Source of the DNA: Toxonevra muliebris
Lineage: Eukaryota > Arthropoda > Insecta > Diptera > Pallopteridae
DNA length: 64,000 bases
Assembly (NCBI GenBank): GCA_963691655.1
Contig: OY829328.1
Location: 17,190,704 to 17,254,703, forward strand
Reading direction: 5' to 3'
The notes under the pieces are model-generated. The model was not told the DNA's origin. It worked only from the letters and a program-made list of their open reading frames with translations, and ran no database searches. Every line of letters begins with the position of its first letter. Within the stretch, counting starts at the first letter, position 1. Both the position numbers and the translations under genes were made by a program. Of the stretch, positions 34,601 to 45,901 are shown one piece after another.

Positions 34601-37155
34601 ACATATTCTAGTTTAAGTTTCAACTCTTTTTAAGCATTTTTAATTTTCTTATTGTATTAAATAAATAAATTCCCAACTGAGTTTTCCGCAAAAATGCTCA
34701 GTGATCAATGAGTAACAAATTTTTTGATTTATAACAAAATTTTACAAATTAAAAGGTGCAAAATACAATAATGTTGTAATACACATTTATACACATACAT
34801 GAATACACAAATACCCTAGGGTAAGTTGCTCTTGCTGTTGTTGTTGCATACAAATGGGAATACATATATTAAATAACGGATTTTTGAGGCAGGTGTTTTT
34901 CTTGCATATGCTGAGAAATCAATGGTGACAACAATGTTGCTTATGTTTCTCTTGTTGTTCTCGTTCACTTTCAAATAATTGATTAAACAATTTATTTATT
35001 GCTTAGATAAACCTAAACCTGTACCTAAATACAATGCATAATTTTTTTTTTTTCATATTATTTTTACTTGTTGTTGTGTTATTTGTTTCTATGTAATTTG
35101 GTGTTGAGTTGAATGAAATACCATTTTATTTAGTAATACATAATAATTACAGGAATTAAATAATTAGATACAACAACAAAATCTCTTAACTATTTCAATT
35201 AATTTATCATATTATTTTATAAAAGAAATACATAAACGTATATAGTTATAAGAGTTCACATGTCTACATATATGTGTGTATGGTTTCCGTCATATTTTAA
35301 GTCATAATAAATAATAATTACCATGTTTGTATGTATGCACTTAACTACAATATTTCTGTGCATGAGATTGGCCAGAAAGTGATTATTAGTTTACGCAAAA
35401 CTATTAAAAACTAATGAATAATAATAATCTTATTAATTGGATTATTGAATTGGTTATAAAAATGATTTAATATGAGCACAGTTCCACGTAACCATAACTA
35501 TTTATTACATATTAATTATTTAATTTCTAATTTGAACTCTTTGAATCTTTTAAAAATCGATTGGATCTTTTCTTTCACAAATTAAGTTGATTTGTAAATG
35601 CATCAACTAAAATATGCGATCAGGTTTAATCCCCGTGAATCTTAACTCTAATTCCTTTCCTTACATTCATACAGAAGTATATAAATCAAAGAAAATTTAC
35701 TTCATAAACTGAAAAATATCAATTTGAATATTGACTGTTTTGACGTTGGCAATAATTTACTGACTTCAAAACAAAGTTAGTTTTTAATTCAAGAAAAAAT
35801 GCACATACCCACACGTACACAGACAAAAATTATTCACATAACTTGGGTAAATATTACATAATAATCCTAGTCTATGGTATGGTATTTCTACTAATTTATC
35901 AGCTGCATAAAAATTTGAACTAAAATTACATTGTCGATACAGCATAAAGAAAAAAGCCAAGTGTTCTTTAAAAATGACCATAATACATTACATGAATGTC
36001 GTATGTATGCATGTGCCGCATAAACCCAACTAAAACCCAAATTGAAAACAAAACAAAAATAAAAAAAAAAAAAAAATAAAAACAAAAAATGAACAACTTT
36101 TTGTTTGTCAATGAATGTGGAAAAATAATTTACGAAAATTTTAATTGACACTTGAATTGATAAATTCATTTAAATCTGTCTATCTTTATGTCTGCAGATC
36201 TCTATGGCTCTCTGTCTGGCTCTGTTTGCCTGTATAAATATTTGTGATCTACCCTATACAGAAACATTTCAGAAGTTAACGTGAAGCTATTTCCAAAAAC
36301 TAGTCGGGCATGTACACATCATACCTACATTCATATATAGTATGTATGTATGTGTGTTCATATGCACGTTAGCTACTTCATTATTTGCCAACTAGCAAGC
36401 CAGCAGCCAACTGGGCAAGTAGAAGAAGAAGAAACAGAATCGAAAATATTTTTTTTTTTATATTTTATCTATTTAAAAATAAAATAAATGAAATAAAAAC
36501 GTGTTGTTTTATTTTATTTAATCGCTTGAGAGCGCGTGTGAGTTAGTCATAATTTAAAAATAATATGATATGTTAGTGTCAAATTAAAGCTGCACTGTAA
36601 AAAAATATTGAATAATAGTTTATCTTATTATATTTTTAGTAGACTGTGAAAATTTAATCTAAGCGTTAGTTTTTCAAAGTCTTGACTACTGTTCCATGTT
36701 TTTTAGTTAAATTTTAAGTTATGTCGGGCCGTCTGATTTGTCCGTTTCTATATACATTATTGATGTAATGACTACATATATACGTTCTTTAAGCTTGTTG
36801 TACATTACTCAAAGGTTTATCTTATATTGAAGACAAAAAATTAATACAAACGTAAGGGAATTTCCAACTGCTCTTTTTAAATGTCACACTTTTTTTATGT
36901 TTTAATAGTTATCAGATCTATTGTATAGCCATTTTCTGCAGAATTTCAGATGATGAATAAGTCTAAGTGCGAAAACTGTTACTTAGTAAAATTTGTACTT
37001 GTTTCATTTAGTCCTATTCTAAAAATTACTTAAATGAAACCCCCTGGTAAATTTGTTTCGTTTTCCTTCTTTCAGAATGAAGTTTTTTTTTTGGGAATAT
37101 TAAGAATAGGGATGAATGAAATAAGTCCGAATTCTACCTACTACCAAAATATTAA
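34601..37155. other. 2.5-kb non-coding interval
   Basis: AT-rich. A16 near 36061-36076. Two overlapping frames (35784-35981, 35891-36169 minus) are Phe-rich chance products. Nothing else seen. Confidence 0.55.
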
Positions 37156-37905
37156 TCTTTATATATGTAATCGTAGAGTTTTGTGTGTATATCATCGTGT
37201 AACTTGTGAACGACTGGACCGATTGAAGTCATATTTCCAAAATATATTTTCTAAGGGGGGAGGATGGTTCATAGCTATTCATAATGGTTTTTAGTAAAGT
37301 GGGTGTGGCACCCATACAATCCTAATAGTTTTTTGGGTATTTCTCAAGAACCATTGATAGCACGCTACAGAAATTTGGTACAATAACGAGAATTGACAAT
37401 GCCATGGTACAACAAAAATATGGGGGTGAGGCACCTTCCATAAAACCTGAATTTCCATTATGAGATATCTTAGTGGGTGTGGTACCATGCTTTACTTTTA
37501 TTTACTACTACTAATTCTACTACTATTTTTCACTCCTTTTCTTCTACTTTTTTTCTACAATTTCTACTACTTTTTCAACTAATATTTTCTACTACTTTTC
37601 AACTAATATTTTCTACTACTATTTTACTACTTTTTTTCTACTACCTTTTTAATACATCTTTTCTACAATTTCTTTTTATTTTGTACCACTGCTTTCTACT
37701 ACTATTTTTTACCACTTTTTACAGTTTTTTCAACTACTATTTTTTATTAATATTTGTACCACCCTTTCTACTCCATTTTTACTATTTTTGAACTACTATG
37801 TTTAACAATTTTTCTACTACTTTTTCTGCTACCTTTTTTCTACTTTTTCACAACAATTTTTTAATATCATTTTCTATTTTTTTTCTAGTACCTTTTTTAC
37901 TACTA
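37156..37905 (+). mobile_element. Helitron 5' fragment (same family as 10484)
   Basis: Starts A|TCTTTATATATGTAATCG and continues with GTAGAGTTTTGTGTGTAT, CATCGTGTAAC and GACTGGACCGATTGAAG, nearly identical to 10484-10620. The GTACAATAACGA and CCTTCCAT blocks and the CTACTATTTT repeat block (37500-37900) also match. The CTAG-type 3' terminus is not found, so this copy is truncated or its end has decayed. Confidence 0.75.
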
Positions 37906-40482
37906 TGAGGAGAGTACTCGAAGTGATAATACATTAAACTGAAAGTGATTTCAATATTCCAGTAGGTGGTAGGAGGTGGAGTCCATATTCGTATGCTGGG
38001 ATGTTATGGAGCCAAGCGGAATCTTTATAACTCTTCGAATTTAGAATAACGTTTTTTAAACAATTAGGTAGATGAATACATTTTTTATAGTTTTTTCTTA
38101 TTGAAAAAAGTATTATGAAACACGAAAATGCTGAATGAGCTAGAGTCGCCAAAGAAATGTGAAAATTTTTCAGTTTTGCCAATAAGAAAACTTTAAGATT
38201 TTGATAGGAAACTTCCGAGAAATAATTGCGTTTGGCTGAAATTATTTTTAAATGAAAATAATGTAACAAATACAAGCTACGATTAAAATATTGATATGTA
38301 AGTGTGGTAGGGTAGCCATATGGCTACCATGGTAAGGAAAGGGTTAATTAATTTAAACTGGAAACTGTTCTAGAGGCTACTCGAAGTTCCCATCTAGAGA
38401 GTCATGATGAGAATATATCAAGTATTTGACATCACTTGTAATCTAATCTAATCTTTGTATGAGCCAATGCCGGCTATTCTATATTAATGTATCAAAAAAC
38501 TTTAGCAGTAAATAAGTGCGAAAAACAGAGACAGTGAGAATTAATTTAAAGAACATAAATCTCTATAAAGTGAAAAAGTTTGAAAGCCATTTTTAGATAT
38601 TTTTTTTACCAGTTTATGAGAGATATCACGAAAAAATTTCTTAAGCTTTAATTTCCTACGACTTCATACTATTTCAAGCAGAAATACTATTAATGCTATT
38701 AATATAAAACATAAATATTTACATTTTTCAAGTACTTCCCTGAAAGTCTCTAAGATTCAACTTGATTGGAAAAGATGTGTAAAATACTGTTGCGGTTTCT
38801 TTTTTTTTTAAATCCATTTTATTGTTGTAATTTAAATATGTATATATCAAGACTAATCTTCTTCAGAAAATTATTTCGAAAAAATGTTGTATTTGTAATA
38901 AAAAAAAGTTTGCAGTGTTTTTACTTTTCTACCAAATAGTGTACCACACTCAATAGCGAGCTATATATACATAGCAATAAGTAAAAATGCGAATTCGATG
39001 AACAAGTTGCACATTTTAAACGGGGCAGATAAAATGCAAAAGCAGCAACAACAACAACAACAAATATCTATTACAGACGTTCGAAAAGAAGTCATTGAAC
39101 GTACTTACTTCAATTTAGTGATTTTCTAGTTTTTTTTTTTTTCATTTTTTTCTTTTACAATTGTATATAAATAACAAATACAGCAGCAGCTACAACAACA
39201 ATACAACAACAGCAACAGGGACTAATTTAGTTGCATAGAGTACAAGTTGTGATGTTTATATGTAGGTATGTTTGCTTGCACATACATATATATCATTGAA
39301 GTCCATCCATCGCAATTATAATTTTGCGACTATTTCTTTTTGCAATATTAAATTTATATACCAGTGAATGTGTGCATATGCATTTGTATTAGTGCTTGTG
39401 TGTGTGTGTGTGTATGTTATACTGACCTAGTATTTTCTATGGCTATATCGTATGTATTTTGCTGTGCATCAAATGGCTTACAGCATATTTCTCTTTTACT
39501 ATATTTTTGCAATAATAACAGAAAAATGTGCCAAGTGTTTTGTTTTTTATTGTTTTTTCTGTTTTTATTATTACTTTTGATATGTTTGTGATTTCCACAA
39601 TTAAGTGGGTTACTCTTTGTGGCACACTTGTCGACGTCATTGATTTGGATTGGAGTATGCATGCATGCAAGCATCGATCAGAACTTGGACTAGTGTCGAA
39701 TATATTTACAGGTGATTTGTGCAGCATTATATCAAAATTTAAAAAATATAAACTTCATTCATTGTACTCAATGTTTTCTTACATGTATACCTAAGGAATA
39801 TTTGTGAATGAAACTGGTTTGTTGTTCAAGTCTTTTGTTTATGAGGTTATAATGCAGTTTTAAATCGTTCTTTAAAAATATTATATTTTATAAAAATATT
39901 ATTATAAATAAAAAAAAAAACTAACAACAATTTTTTTTCCACACTAATTTTTAGTCTTTTTGTCATAAACTTGAAGAGGAGAACGATATGGCTATAACCA
40001 AAATTCAACTTGTCTTCTTTGGTATGAAATTTTTGTCTTGGAACTGAGTTTAAAAAGTTTGAAAATTAATAAGAAATAGTAAGCATTATTGGGTCTTTGT
40101 CAATTTAGATTTATTTGAAAGATATTGAACATCGATATTTTAAACAATATTAATTAAAATGCTGCCATCACTCTATAGTGCATTACAAACAGTTAAAGTT
40201 ACAAAAAGAATACAAAGAGCAATAATTTTAAGAAAAATAAAAATAATTGTTATTAATATGCAGCATAGTGCGGTTGAAGTCTACATGAAGACGTGATTCT
40301 CTGGTTAGTTCTCACAAAAATATATTATTTTAGACTATATTTTAAACCTACCTCTGAGTAAGTTTAAGAAAATTCATTAAAAAAATAACTATCACCACAA
40401 ATTGTTGACACTGATAAATGTTGCATCAAAATCAAGGTCTATTAGTTTTCTATGTAAAAAGTTTCATATTTTTAGTCTATTA
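37906..40482. other. non-coding interval
   Basis: Includes a perfect 18-bp palindrome GGTAGCCATATGGCTACC (38312-38329) shortly before GGAAAGGGTTAA, a TG run near 39399-39413, and CAA/CAG triplets near 39043-39065 and 39182-39215. Mutually overlapping frames at 39364-39794 (75-94 codons on both strands) have no recognisable domain. Confidence 0.5.
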
Positions 40483-41585
40483 TTATTATTATTAAGAAGC
40501 GGTTGGGGCGACTCGAAAGTCAGGCCAAAGCCTCAAACGGTTTGCTAAAAATACTTCTGCTTTGCCGAGCCAAGGCTGGACATTCACACAGAATGTGATA
40601 TGTCATCTCATCATCCTCCATACATAGACGACATTCTGTCTCATGAGACAGACCTAATTTACTTAGGTGGTAGCTGACCACGTAGTGGCCAAATAGAAAG
40701 TCTGCTAGCAATCTGAAATCCGATGTGTTAAAGTTCAAGGATTTGGTGAGAGTGAGAGGGGGAATGAGCTACTTTCTCTAACTAATACCTTGAATGGACG
40801 GCCAATAAGATAGGCATTCGTCCTTCGTCTCAATAATCGATTTGGAACTAGTCCAGCCGTTTCCACAAAACGCAAGTTCATTGTCAGCTACATTACCTAT
40901 AATGCCACAGTGGCCTGGTATCCAACAAAGCGTGACTTTGTTACAGGTAAACAGCTTCTGCAGACTCTCAAAACACTCCTTCACTAGCGTCGAAGTGAAG
41001 CACAATGATAAAAGTGCCGCTTGACCGCTTGGCTGTCAGAGAACATTACCTATAATGTCAGCTACATTACCTATAATGTCACAGTGGCCTAGTGTCCAAC
41101 AAAGAGTGACTTTGCTACGGGTGGACAGCTTCTACAGGCTCTCAAAATACTCCTTCACTAGCGTCGAAGTGAAGCACAATGATGAAAGTGGCACTTGGCC
41201 GCTTGTCTGTCAGAGGAGATTATAATCCTAGCACATTTTAGAGCCGTCAGTACGCCAATTGAGAGTGCAAAGGGACCGAAATTGAGGAATTGGGAATTCC
41301 AATCGGATCTGGATGGGCCAAAGTTTAGATCCCTAATCATAAAATCTGACACAGGCAGTTTAGGGTATTAGGAATTTTACTAAACTTGCAGCCTCAAGGA
41401 AGTAATTTCAGCTATTTTCTTTATGAAGATGTGCAGAGGTGCTAGTCCGATCAACATCTCAATCGTAGGAGTGGGACAAGTTCACATATCCCCTGTGATT
41501 GAGAGACAGGCAAGCCTTTTGAGCTTGTTAAGTTTGCTGACAGTCGAGCTTTGGATAACCTGAGACCATCACACTTATTTTTACT
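40483..41585 (-). pseudogene. I-type LINE relic: post-RT region and RNase H
   Basis: Read on the minus strand from about 41585: LKRLACLSITGDM and TIEMLIGLAPLH (the region following the RT domain), then a RNase H segment with VTLCWIPGHCGIIGNVADNE (40778-41005 frame), and then the C-terminal region GHYVVSYHLSKLGLSHETEC with a cysteine/histidine cluster CRLCMEDDEMTYHILCECP. RNase H degrades the RNA strand of the RNA/DNA hybrid during retrotransposition. The 3' end finishes in (TAA)n at about 40483-40495, the tail typical of I-factor-like LINEs. Several frameshifts, stops and an internal tandem duplication (40886-41215) make it inactive. The polymerase core is missing. Confidence 0.82.
40886..41215. 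repeat. tandem duplication of ~158 bp inside the LINE RNase H
   Basis: The stretch starting CAGCTACATTACCTATAATG near 40886 is repeated from 41058. Both units run through TGACTTTG, CTCCTTCACTAGCGTCGAAG and CTGTCAGAG, and differ by scattered substitutions. On the coding strand the duplicated part is the RNase H stretch from the SLCFTSTLVKE segment to the GHC.IIGNVAD segment. The copy at 41058 has the decayed GHCDIIGN where the other has GHCGIIGN. Confidence 0.85.
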
Positions 41586-42008
41586 CAAAAATAAATGGAT
41601 TATTAAAATTTCAGAGATGTTCTATTAGTAGAAGGAGATGATTTTTTAAAGTACAAGATAAGTCTTCTTTCGCCATTTTAAAATATACCTGTCCCTCGAT
41701 TGCTCCAAAAATTGTGCACAACGAAACAAAACTTTAATGTAAAAAGGGAAAAGAAAATAAATTCTAATGAATATATTATTATTTATTTAATCATAAAATA
41801 AATTTTAAAACTAACTTAAAGCTAAGCACTAGCTGCCAGGGCTATCAGCCCGTGCAAAATGAGACTCGGATTGTATGAAAAAATGGCGATTGGTTCCATT
41901 AAATGTCAAGTGCAGCCTACGCTCTAGTCCATGCATGACGTATTCAAAGGCGCAAAATTTTTGTTTCCAACTCAATTATTTGAAACTGAAATGTTTTTTT
42001 TTATAATA
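41586..42008. other. non-coding spacer
   Basis: AT-rich, nothing recognised. Confidence 0.4.
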
Positions 42009-42121
42009 TTGAAAACCGTGTTAGAACGAAACCGTGTTGGTAATAAATGAGAAAACCGTTTTAAAGCGAAACTGTGTAATAAATTTGAGAATCTTGTTAA
42101 AGCGTAACCGTGTAATACCGC
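42009..42121. repeat. three degenerate ~38-bp tandem units
   Basis: Three imperfect units each carry GAGAAAACCGT or a variant, then AAAGCGAAACTGTGTAATAA or a variant (units near 42009, 42050 and 42089). The motif AACCGTGT recurs five times. No coding role apparent. Confidence 0.6.
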
Positions 42122-44189
42122 GTAAATTTCTTTTGTGTACTTAGCTGCTTATTTGCGGTTTAATTTATCAGGGATCTCATCTTATATTTTACCAAATTGA
42201 CAGTTAAGTTAGAAGCGGCGCTCCCAGATAATTGCAATTTCAATGCGAGTAATTGATACAAAATATTTGAAATATTTCAGGAAGCAAAATATATGCAAAA
42301 TAAGAAAGCTCCATGCTTAAATGCTTAGGATTATCTTCTCTACTTATTATATTTCAAGACAAAAAATTATAGACCAGCGTTATAGAATCTATAATGCAAT
42401 ATGTAGTGATAAGTATTTTTCCTAAGGAATTTTCTTAAGACTGTATCTTAGTAGTCCACTCTCCACCTTATGTCTAGTTTATTAGAATTAATAACAGAGT
42501 CGCGCCTTAAAGTTATGCAGACTTAAACTGGAACCCCCCTGTATTTCAATAAGACTGTCCAGAAAGCTTAAAAGGTAAAAATAAAATTGTATTAAGCCAT
42601 TGAAAATTAAGTTTTGTTTTCAATATTAATTGTAGAGTGTGCATTTGATGCGGTTTAGTTCTTTATTTTAACTTTCTTTATTGCCGACTAAAATTCTGTT
42701 TTTCAGACGTTTTGATTTATAAAATTTTACAAAAACTAAAATACCTAATTTTTGCTTTTTTTTTTTTTTAATTTTTAAGTTTTCTAGCTTTTAAAAAATC
42801 GATATAAAATCGAAAGGTTACTTTATCAAAATGAAATTTTGCATTCTCATTGATAATATTAATATTAAAATTTTAAGAAATTTTAATCTTTATTACCTAT
42901 CAGAATTTACAAAACTTCTTATAATATTTTCTATATTTTAGATTTATTGAATTCAGTCCTAGGGTAAAAATATCAAACCAAAAAGAAAAAAATGTCATTA
43001 ACTTTGATAATATAGAAAAGCTGTAGAAGCACGACTGTTCAGTAACTTTCATTTCCGGTTTCATTATCTGAAGTTAAAACCTTTATCAAGCGAACTTGCT
43101 GCACAGTATAACGGCCATTCCAAAAAAATCGAAACCAGATAAGTCGGCTACGAACTTTAAAAAAAAGAAAAAAGCATGACATAATTTTAAAGAGTACCCA
43201 TTCAAGTTTACGAAAAAACCTATGACAAATAAATCTATTAGTTTCCGTAATTTTTACGAGCAACCAAAATAACTCTTTAAATGATGTTTCATAGAAGAGC
43301 ATTTTTCAGTGTTTTGACAAGCGTAGTTCGTGAAAATAGTAACAGATGATTGTAAAGTGAGGTTATGTTTCAATAGTGTTTGCCATGCACGTTTTTTCGC
43401 CGATGTTGTTTTCTTGAAAAGCAAGCTGTAAATACTTGTAAATAAGGATTTAAATAATTTTAAGTTCAGTGTCCTCTCCGTTAACAAAAAATAAGAAATT
43501 TTTTTATAGATGGCAAGCCACATTGTTTTGAGTGCAAAGCTAACTTAAAGCGATTGTCGTTGTGTAAGTTTTTCCGAATTTTATAATCAACGTAAGTGGT
43601 AAAAACAGGGTGACGGAGAGGACAAAAAATCACACTGCATTATAACCTAGGCAAGTTTGGAATTTCGAATTTGTGTAATCTTGATGAAGATTTGAGTTTT
43701 TCATACATCGAATGGAACATTTTTGCTGCTTGGTTGATGGTGGTTTGGACGAAAGTGAGGTCCGAAAATCTTAATGTTTATGAAGCGTTGAAACGCTGCC
43801 ACAAAACAAACATTATTTTTGTTGAAAAGAAAGAAGTCGCGGCAAAAACATCTTTTTAAGATGTGCGATTTGAAAGATGCATGAAAATCAAATGCGGTGA
43901 TGAGGGTAAGAAAATCAGCATCGCATCAATTCATTCTCTCCGGAAATTAGACAAGCACTACATTTTTACGTCTGAGACTTCAAATTCAAAGAAACACAGA
44001 ACTCAGGTTTTATCTTCAAATCAGCAAAACGTAGGCTGTTCTGTGACTTGAGATAAGCGAAGGGGAAATGTGTTTATAGAAGAAGAAGTTTTGAGGGGTG
44101 CAAACGACTCGGAATATACGCGTGTCTTGAAAATCCTCACACGATCTCAATCGCGCCTTTGTATATAAAATATTGCAATTTTTTCTTCC
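42122..44189. other. non-coding interval
   Basis: AT-rich. Contains an inverted pair of a 12-13-bp motif, TGTCCTCTCCGT at 43470 and ACGGAGAGGACA ending at 43624. Frames 43039-43302 and 43254-43523 (minus) and 43671-43859 and 43863-44051 (plus) are 62-89 codons with no recognised domain. The two plus-strand frames are adjacent and of more balanced composition, but I cannot assign them. Confidence 0.45.
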
Positions 44190-44990
44190 TTCTACTTCTC
44201 TTGGGAGCTTAGGGCTTCTACTAGGCATTTCCATCTGACTTTGTTTTGGGCAGTAATTTTCACGTTTTGCCATGTTGTGTTTTTAATTGTTAATTCTATT
44301 TCCTTGTGGGCTCCATTTAAGCGCCATATTTGTGATACTTTCGGCTGGTTTTCTTAAAGTGTGTCCTATCTACCTCAATTTTCTTCTCTTTATCTGTGTT
44401 GTTATGGGTTCTTCGTTAGCAAGGTTCCAAAGGTCTTAATTTCTTATTAGATTTGGCCAGAATATTTTGCATATGATCCTTAGATTTTTGTTAATGAATA
44501 CTTGTAGTTTCTGGATGATGTTGTTTGAAATTAGCCAAGTTTCACTTCCATACGTGAGTGTTGACTTTACACAGCGTTGAATATTCGGATTTTTGTTCCT
44601 CTGGAAATTTGTGAGCTTTTCCATATTGGCTGCAGTCGCTTTAGCCTTGTTGAGTCTGTTGATGACATCTTCCTCTGCTCCACCGTCTGTCGTCATCATA
44701 CTGCCTAAGTAGCAGAATTTGCCCACATATTCGACAGGCTGACCTTTGATTGTGATGTGGTCATTGCTGATGTTGTTAATTCGCATGGCTTTGGTCTTCT
44801 TGACATATATCGTCTTCAAAATCCAAATCGTCGAGTTGATGTGTGCGATTCCATGTTATGCCCCTTCTTTGAGAGTATAGGTTTGCCATAACTTCGGCAA
44901 GTAATATTGCGAAGAGAAGAGATAAAGTGGGCATCCTTGTTTGACTCCTGCGCTAGTGGTGAATAGCTCGCCGATAGTATTGCCATAGCC
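44190..44990 (-). pseudogene. RTE-like LINE reverse transcriptase relic
   Basis: On the minus strand from 44990: TTSAGVKQGCP (RT motif GV.QGC), then in another frame LSLLFAILLAEVMANLYSQR and THQLDDLDFEDDI (catalytic box, FADD changed to FEDD). A deletion then leads to KTKAMRINNISN, KFCYLGSMMTTDGGAEEDV, TLTYGSETW and FINKNLRIICKIFWPN (frame 44436-44819). Further on are IGHTLRKPAESI and MALKWSPQGN, and near the end AQNKVRWKCLVEALSSQEK and a stop at about 44190. The YG.ETW and IGH.LRK motifs are shared by RTE-type and related LINEs. The enzyme is dead: frameshifts and loss of the RT segment after the active site. Confidence 0.78.
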
Positions 44991-45340
44991 GTTCGATATT
45001 GTTGAGTTATAATTTTTATCATTTTCATTTTAATTATTTTATTTTCAAACTTAATTTCCATAAAAGTTGTAAATAACTTAAACTACTGTACGCTCAATGC
45101 AATTAGCAAAACTTCGTTCGTAACTGAGTCATGTTAAATTTTTCACTTTAGTTTAAATACCTGTTCATTGGTGATGTATGCATTAAAGATGAAGTTGGAT
45201 GTGTACCAAACTGGTAAACTTCATATGAATTTACTTTGTTTTAAATAAATATCCATTAATGTTATTTACTTAAGTATGTAATTACTTAGAAACATTTACA
45301 ATTTTCAGATATTAAACATTTCTTGAGCCGATTCTCCATA
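44991..45340. other. non-coding spacer
   Basis: Short AT-rich interval. Its lower part may be further decayed LINE. Nothing else seen. Confidence 0.4.
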
Positions 45341-45551
45341 TGACAGGCTGAGAGGAAAAGCGGGCTAAAATTTATATAAGAGCAAAAGTGAAATAATAAG
45401 AACAGCATAGTTTTTTATTCCGTTTTCGCTCTGAACATATTTCGTTTCACTTTTGCTCTGAACATATTTTGTTTTGCTTTTGCTCTTAAGTAAAATTATT
45501 CCATGTTTTGCTGAACGTAGAAGTTATACCACTTTTCCTCTCAGCCTCTCA
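45341..45551. mobile_element. MITE, copy A of a close pair
   Basis: Left end TGACAGGCTGAGAGGAAAAG and right end, inverted, TGAGAGGCTGAGAGGAAAAG: a 20-bp terminal repeat with one mismatch. Inside, TTCGTTTCACTTTTGCTCTG and related GCTTTTGCTC repeats are inverted against GAGCAAAAGTGAAATAAT. It lacks about 100 bp present in copy B. No coding capacity, and no target duplication was recognised. Confidence 0.8.
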
Positions 45552-45592
45552 AATGAGGACGATTCGGTTTTATATCACTTTCGAATGATAAA

Positions 45593-45901
45593 TGACAGGC
45601 TGAGAGGAAAAGCGGGCTAAAATTTATATAAGAGCAAAAGTGAAATAATTTAGTGTCAGTGCAAGAATGGCATAAGTAATACGGTTTAGAGTGAAAATGA
45701 AACGCCATAAAAGTAAGAACAAAAATTGTATAACTATTCTTTCAGAGCAAGAACAGCATTGTTTTTTGTTCCGTTTTCGCTCGGAACATATTTCGTTTCA
45801 CTTTTGCTTTGAACATATTTCGTTTTGCTTTTGCCTTAAGTAAAATTATTCCACTTTTTTCTGAACGTAGAAGTTATACCACTTTTTCTCTCAGCCTCTC
45901 A
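45593..45901. mobile_element. MITE, copy B of a close pair
   Basis: The same family as copy A, only 41 bp away and in the same orientation. The first ~52 bp are identical to copy A. This copy keeps the central ~100 bp (GTGTCAGTGCAAGAATGGC onward) missing from A. Ends are TGACAGGCTG and CAGCCTCTCA. Confidence 0.82.

Noticed and set aside
38312..38340. Perfect palindrome GGTAGCCATATGGCTACC before GGGTTAA as a piggyBac end
   Set aside because: No matching TTAACCC left end was found upstream within a plausible distance.
39364..39794. Overlapping 75-94-codon frames on both strands
   Set aside because: Mutual shadows in a TG-repeat-bearing region; no domain, splice context or start context.
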